A DNA stretch of 64,000 nt from Rhodanobacter sp. 7MK24. Its GTDB lineage: Bacteria > Pseudomonadota > Gammaproteobacteria > Xanthomonadales > Rhodanobacteraceae. Made by a program: the position numbers and the translations under genes. Where the stretch lies: contig NZ_JACYXL010000012.1 of assembly GCF_014842995.1 (NCBI RefSeq), forward strand, positions 18,548 to 82,547, in the 5' to 3' direction. The stretch's first letter is position 1. The number at the start of each line of letters is the position of its first letter. Below are positions 61,158 to 64,000 of the stretch, in pieces. The notes beneath the pieces are model-generated. The model ran no database searches, was not told where the DNA came from, and saw only the letters and a list, made by a program, of their open reading frames with translations.

Positions 61158-64000
61158 TGTCCGAGCAATCCGCCGAGGACGGCTGGCCGGGCTGGCAATT
61201 CTGTTGGTCGGCCGGCAGCAGGATGCCGGACGGCACGATGCCGAACGAACGGTAGTTGGCTGAGATCACGCTGGAGTCGATGTAGGTGTCGCCGTGGTTG
61301 CCGTTCTGCGCCCGGCTGGTCAATGCCGAGGTCGGCACATTGACGCTAGGCGCACCGGCCACGCCAAGCAGGCCACCCTGGGCATCCACGGCATAGAAAT
61401 AAGCCGGCGGCGAGCCCACCAGCGACACCAACTGGGTGCTTACACCGGTGACGTAGATCGGTGCGACAGGAGTGCCCATGCTCCCTGTCGACAACCAGGT
61501 GCCACTGCCGTCGTATGCCCAGGTGGTGCCCTGCTGCAGCAGGTCGCCGCCCTTTACGCTGAGATACAACGCCGAGGTGCCGGCGTTCACGGTGTACGCG
61601 CTGCCACTGACCGAAGCCAGCGTCAGCGTCTGCGCGTCGGTGAAGCTGAATCCTGCCGTCGACGCGAAGCCGCCCAGCGTACCGACATGGTTGCCCATGA
61701 ACTGCGAGGCCGAACCCAGCGTGGTCAAGCCGCCCGCGCTGCCGGTAAGCGTGCCGGCATTGATCACTCCGTTGGCTCCGCCATTGATGGCACCGGCGGA
61801 ATGCAGCGTGGTGAGCGAACCGGACAGCGCACCGTCGATCGTCAGGTCGCCGCTGGTCGTCGTCAGCGCGGCGCTGGCACCGCCATTCACTGCACCGGAT
61901 AGCGTCAAAGCACGTGCATCCGTAAGGCTGAATCCACTCGCGGTGAAGTTGCTAAGCGTATCGATTTGATTCGCGCCACCCAGCGTTGCGCCGCCGGACG
62001 AACTGCCGGTCAGCGTACCCGCGGCGACGAAGCCGCCCGCTCCTTCGCTGATCGCTCCGCCAGACGTCAGCGTGGTCGTGCCGCCCCCGCTGTTCACGCC
62101 CGCATCGATGACCAGGGCACTGCCGCCGCCTAGGCTCACTGCGCTGCCGCTCACCGTACTGTTGATGGTGAGTGCCCCTGCCGCGGTGGCAAGGCTGGCC
62201 GCACCACCGCCAGCGTTCACTGTGCCAGCTACGGTCAGTGCCTGTGCGTTCTTCAGACTGAAGCCGGCCGCGCTGAAAGTACCCAACGTGCCGACGGCAT
62301 TCGCGCCATTCAGCGCGGTACTGCTGCTCGAGCTGCCGGTGAGCGTGCCGGCGGTGACGACGCCGCCGCTGCCTTCGCTGATACCGCCGGTCGAGGCCAG
62401 CGTGGTCGTGCCTGCACCGCTGTTCACGCCGCCATTGATCGCGATGCCCGCGCCGCTCAGGGCTACCGCGCCGCCAGCGACGCTGCCTGCAACGGTCAAC
62501 GTGCCCGTGGTGGTGGCAAGGCTGGTCGTGCCGCTGCCGCCGCTCACCGTGCCGCTTACAGTCAATGCTTGCGCATTGTTCAGGCTGAAACCGGTCGCCG
62601 TGAAGTTGCCCAGGTTCGCGATCTTGTTGGCGCTCCCCAGCGAAGTCGCACCGCTGGAGCTGCCGGTCAACGTGCCGGCCGTGATCACGTCGCTGCTTCC
62701 CTCGACGATGCTGCCCCCGGAATTGAGGGTGGTGGTGCCGGTGCCGCTATCAACGTTGCCGTTGATGCCGAGGCCTCCCTGCCCTCCCAGCGTGACCGAG
62801 CCCCCGGAAACACTGCTGTTCACCGTGAGCGTGCCAGCCGTGGTGACAATGCTGGTGGCCCCGCCGCTGCCGTTGATCGTGCCGGCCACGGTCAACGCCT
62901 GGGCGTTGGTCAGGCCGAAACCGTTCGCGGTGAAGCTGCCGAGCGTGCCGATCCGGTTCGCACCGTTCAACGCTGTGCTGGAGGCAGAGCTGCCCGTCAA
63001 TGTGCCCGCGATGATGGCGCCGCCTGCACCCTCGGTAATCGAGCCACCGCTGGTCAGCGTGGTGGTGCCACTGCCGCTGCTCACCGAGGCGTTGATCGCC
63101 AGAGTACCCGCCGAGTCCAACGTGACACTGCCACCCGTCAAGGACTGGTTCACGGTCAGCGTATTGCCACTGCCTGTGGTCGTCAGGCTGATGACACCTG
63201 TTCCGCCCGTCGTGGTCAGCGCACCACTTGTCGCCAGGGCATGTGCATCGACCAGGCTGAAGTTCGCGGCGCCGAAGTTGCCCAGCGCGGCGATCTGGTT
63301 GTTCGCGCCGCCCAGTGCGGTGTTGCCGCTTGAGCTGCCGGTCAGCGTCGACGCATACACCCTGCCGTTCGTGCCTTCGCTGATCGAACCGCTGCTCGCC
63401 TTGAGCGTGGTCGTACCGCTCGTGCTGCCCGCGATTCCATTGATGGTTAGGTTACCCGATCCGACTGTCAGTGTCGTGCCGCCGGCACCGCCGCTCACCG
63501 TGTCTCCCACCCCCACCGTCAACGCTTGCGCATTCGTCAGGCTGAAACCATTCGCGGTGAAGCTGCCCAGCGTAGTGATCAGGTTCGCAGCACCCAGTGT
63601 CGTACCGTTCCTGGAACTGCCGATCAGCGTGCTGGCCTTGATTATGCCGCCGGACTGGCTGATGGCTCCTGCGGAACTCGTCAGTTGCACCGTCCCGCTG
63701 GCGCCTGTGGCGGTCACGTTTCCGCCGAGGATCAGGCCGGCATCGCCCGAGAGCACGACGCTGGAGCCGCTCCAGCCACCGGCGCCCGTCGTCAATGCCG
63801 CGGTGGTGTGGACCGAAAGATCGCCGTCGACGGTCAGCGTCGAGGGCGCCACGAGCGAGTCGCCGCTGACCGTCAGGTTGTTGAGCGCAAAGGCGCCGCC
63901 CACCGTATCGAGCGACACCGTGCCCGCCGTGCCCGCCATCAAAGTCAGGCTGCTGCCGCCTGCCGTGGTGCCACTGACGTCGCCGCCGAAACTGATGTTC
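61150..64000 (-). CDS. Large repetitive secreted adhesin-like protein (C-terminal part)
   Basis: The frame is open at the right window edge; 949 C-terminal residues are visible. Most is a chain of imperfect repeats of about 90-115 residues rich in Gly, Ser, Thr, Ala and Leu, each containing A-G-T-L-T-G-S-S, L-G-S-F-T-A-N-G-F-S-L-T-N-A-Q-A-L-T-V and T-T-L-T-S-G-G-S-I-S-E-G. This is the beta-helix style of filamentous-haemagglutinin-like and two-partner-secretion exoproteins. A non-repetitive end of about 130 residues follows, ending N-C-Q-P-G-Q-P-S-S-A-D-C-S-D-N-E. The N-terminus with any secretion domain is outside. Function as a surface adhesin is inferred from style only. Confidence 0.8.
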   Translation of the reverse strand, partial: NISFGGDVSGTTAGGSSLTLMAGTAGTVSLDTVGGAFALNNLTVSGDSLVAPSTLTVDGDLSVHTTAALTTGAGGWSGSSVVLSGDAGLILGGNVTATGASGTVQLTSSAGAISQSGGIIKASTLIGSSRNGTTLGAANLITTLGSFTANGFSLTNAQALTVGVGDTVSGGAGGTTLTVGSGNLTINGIAGSTSGTTTLKASSGSISEGTNGRVYASTLTGSSSGNTALGGANNQIAALGNFGAANFSLVDAHALATSGALTTTGGTGVISLTTTGSGNTLTVNQSLTGGSVTLDSAGTLAINASVSSGSGTTTLTSGGSITEGAGGAIIAGTLTGSSASSTALNGANRIGTLGSFTANGFGLTNAQALTVAGTINGSGGATSIVTTAGTLTVNSSVSGGSVTLGGQGGLGINGNVDSGTGTTTLNSGGSIVEGSSDVITAGTLTGSSSGATSLGSANKIANLGNFTATGFSLNNAQALTVSGTVSGGSGTTSLATTTGTLTVAGSVAGGAVALSGAGIAINGGVNSGAGTTTLASTGGISEGSGGVVTAGTLTGSSSSSTALNGANAVGTLGTFSAAGFSLKNAQALTVAGTVNAGGGAASLATAAGALTINSTVSGSAVSLGGGSALVIDAGVNSGGGTTTLTSGGAISEGAGGFVAAGTLTGSSSGGATLGGANQIDTLSNFTASGFSLTDARALTLSGAVNGGASAALTTTSGDLTIDGALSGSLTTLHSAGAINGGANGVINAGTLTGSAGGLTTLGSASQFMGNHVGTLGGFASTAGFSFTDAQTLTLASVSGSAYTVNAGTSALYLSVKGGDLLQQGTTWAYDGSGTWLSTGSMGTPVAPIYVTGVSTQLVSLVGSPPAYFYAVDAQGGLLGVAGAPSVNVPTSALTSRAQNGNHGDTYIDSSVISANYRSFGIVPSGILLPADQQNCQPGQPSSADCSDNE
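61738..63625. repeat. Tandem coding repeats of about 330 bp in the adhesin-like gene
   Basis: The stretch encoding the L-T-G-S-S element recurs at about 61738, 62001, 62331, 62658, 62988, 63333 and 63615 (spacing 264, 330, 327, 330, 345 and 283 bp). Copies differ at many positions, so the array is old or diverging, not a recent expansion. Recombination between copies could change protein length. Confidence 0.85.

Noticed and set aside
61738..63625. Regular repeats as a CRISPR array
   Set aside because: The repeats are about 330 bp, diverged and in one open frame; they encode protein.

Overview
This is a high-GC, densely coded proteobacterial chromosome segment. The best guess is a gammaproteobacterium of the order Xanthomonadales, probably Rhodanobacteraceae (Rhodanobacter/Dyella/Luteibacter-like). 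That rests on methionine synthase split into two polypeptides, a very large (about 1640 residue) NAD-glutamate dehydrogenase, a single-chain branched-chain 2-oxoacid dehydrogenase E1, and several families of short palindromic REP-type repeats. The assignment is inference from gene content; no marker such as 16S rRNA lies in the window.

Layout. 1-9.8 kb: the end of an Slp-type lipoprotein gene, an HxlR regulator divergent from a membrane protein, trmO, a GNAT acetyltransferase, mfd, two convergent methyltransferase-like genes (one membrane-anchored, one apparently exported) and a DUF3014 protein. 9.8-15.3 kb: an ABC-2 transporter divergent from a MarR regulator, an isochorismatase-like hydrolase, a small membrane protein coupled to an MFS exporter, and an SRPBCC-ArsR pair behind two tandem operator-like repeats. 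15.5-21.5 kb: a YciI/DGPF protein, a Fur-box-controlled DUF4405 membrane protein, a membrane protein/XRE pair, a DUF1579 protein, an MmyB-type XRE regulator, an M61 peptidase and a DUF924 protein. 21.5-27.4 kb: the fused E1 dehydrogenase, a nucleotidyltransferase-like and a GNAT gene, a glutaryl-CoA-dehydrogenase-like enzyme and an EamA exporter.

27.6-37 kb: an MdtABC-type tripartite efflux operon (adaptor, two RND pumps, outer-membrane channel). 37-47 kb: a TauE/SafE transporter, small membrane proteins, an aldo/keto reductase, a 5'-nucleotidase, NAD kinase and NAD-glutamate dehydrogenase with a clear terminator. 47-51.7 kb: a second, MexAB/AcrAB-type RND pair without its own channel. 51.7-58 kb: an acyl-CoA dehydrogenase, then an ArsR-methyltransferase fusion regulator directly upstream of the split methionine synthase, and a LAB_N membrane protein. 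58.1-64 kb: tRNA-Val(CAC) with a strong promoter and terminator, a solitary tssA, and on the minus strand the C-terminal 950 residues of a large repetitive secreted adhesin-like protein followed by a co-oriented exported protein of unknown function.

Most genes are ordinary chromosomal ones. The less explained parts are the adhesin-like protein with its C-terminal cysteine pair and downstream partner, the solitary tssA next to a tRNA, the exported methyltransferase-like protein, and the three REP-type repeat families, one copy of which supplies the last codons of a gene. I see no insertion sequence, prophage or CRISPR array.
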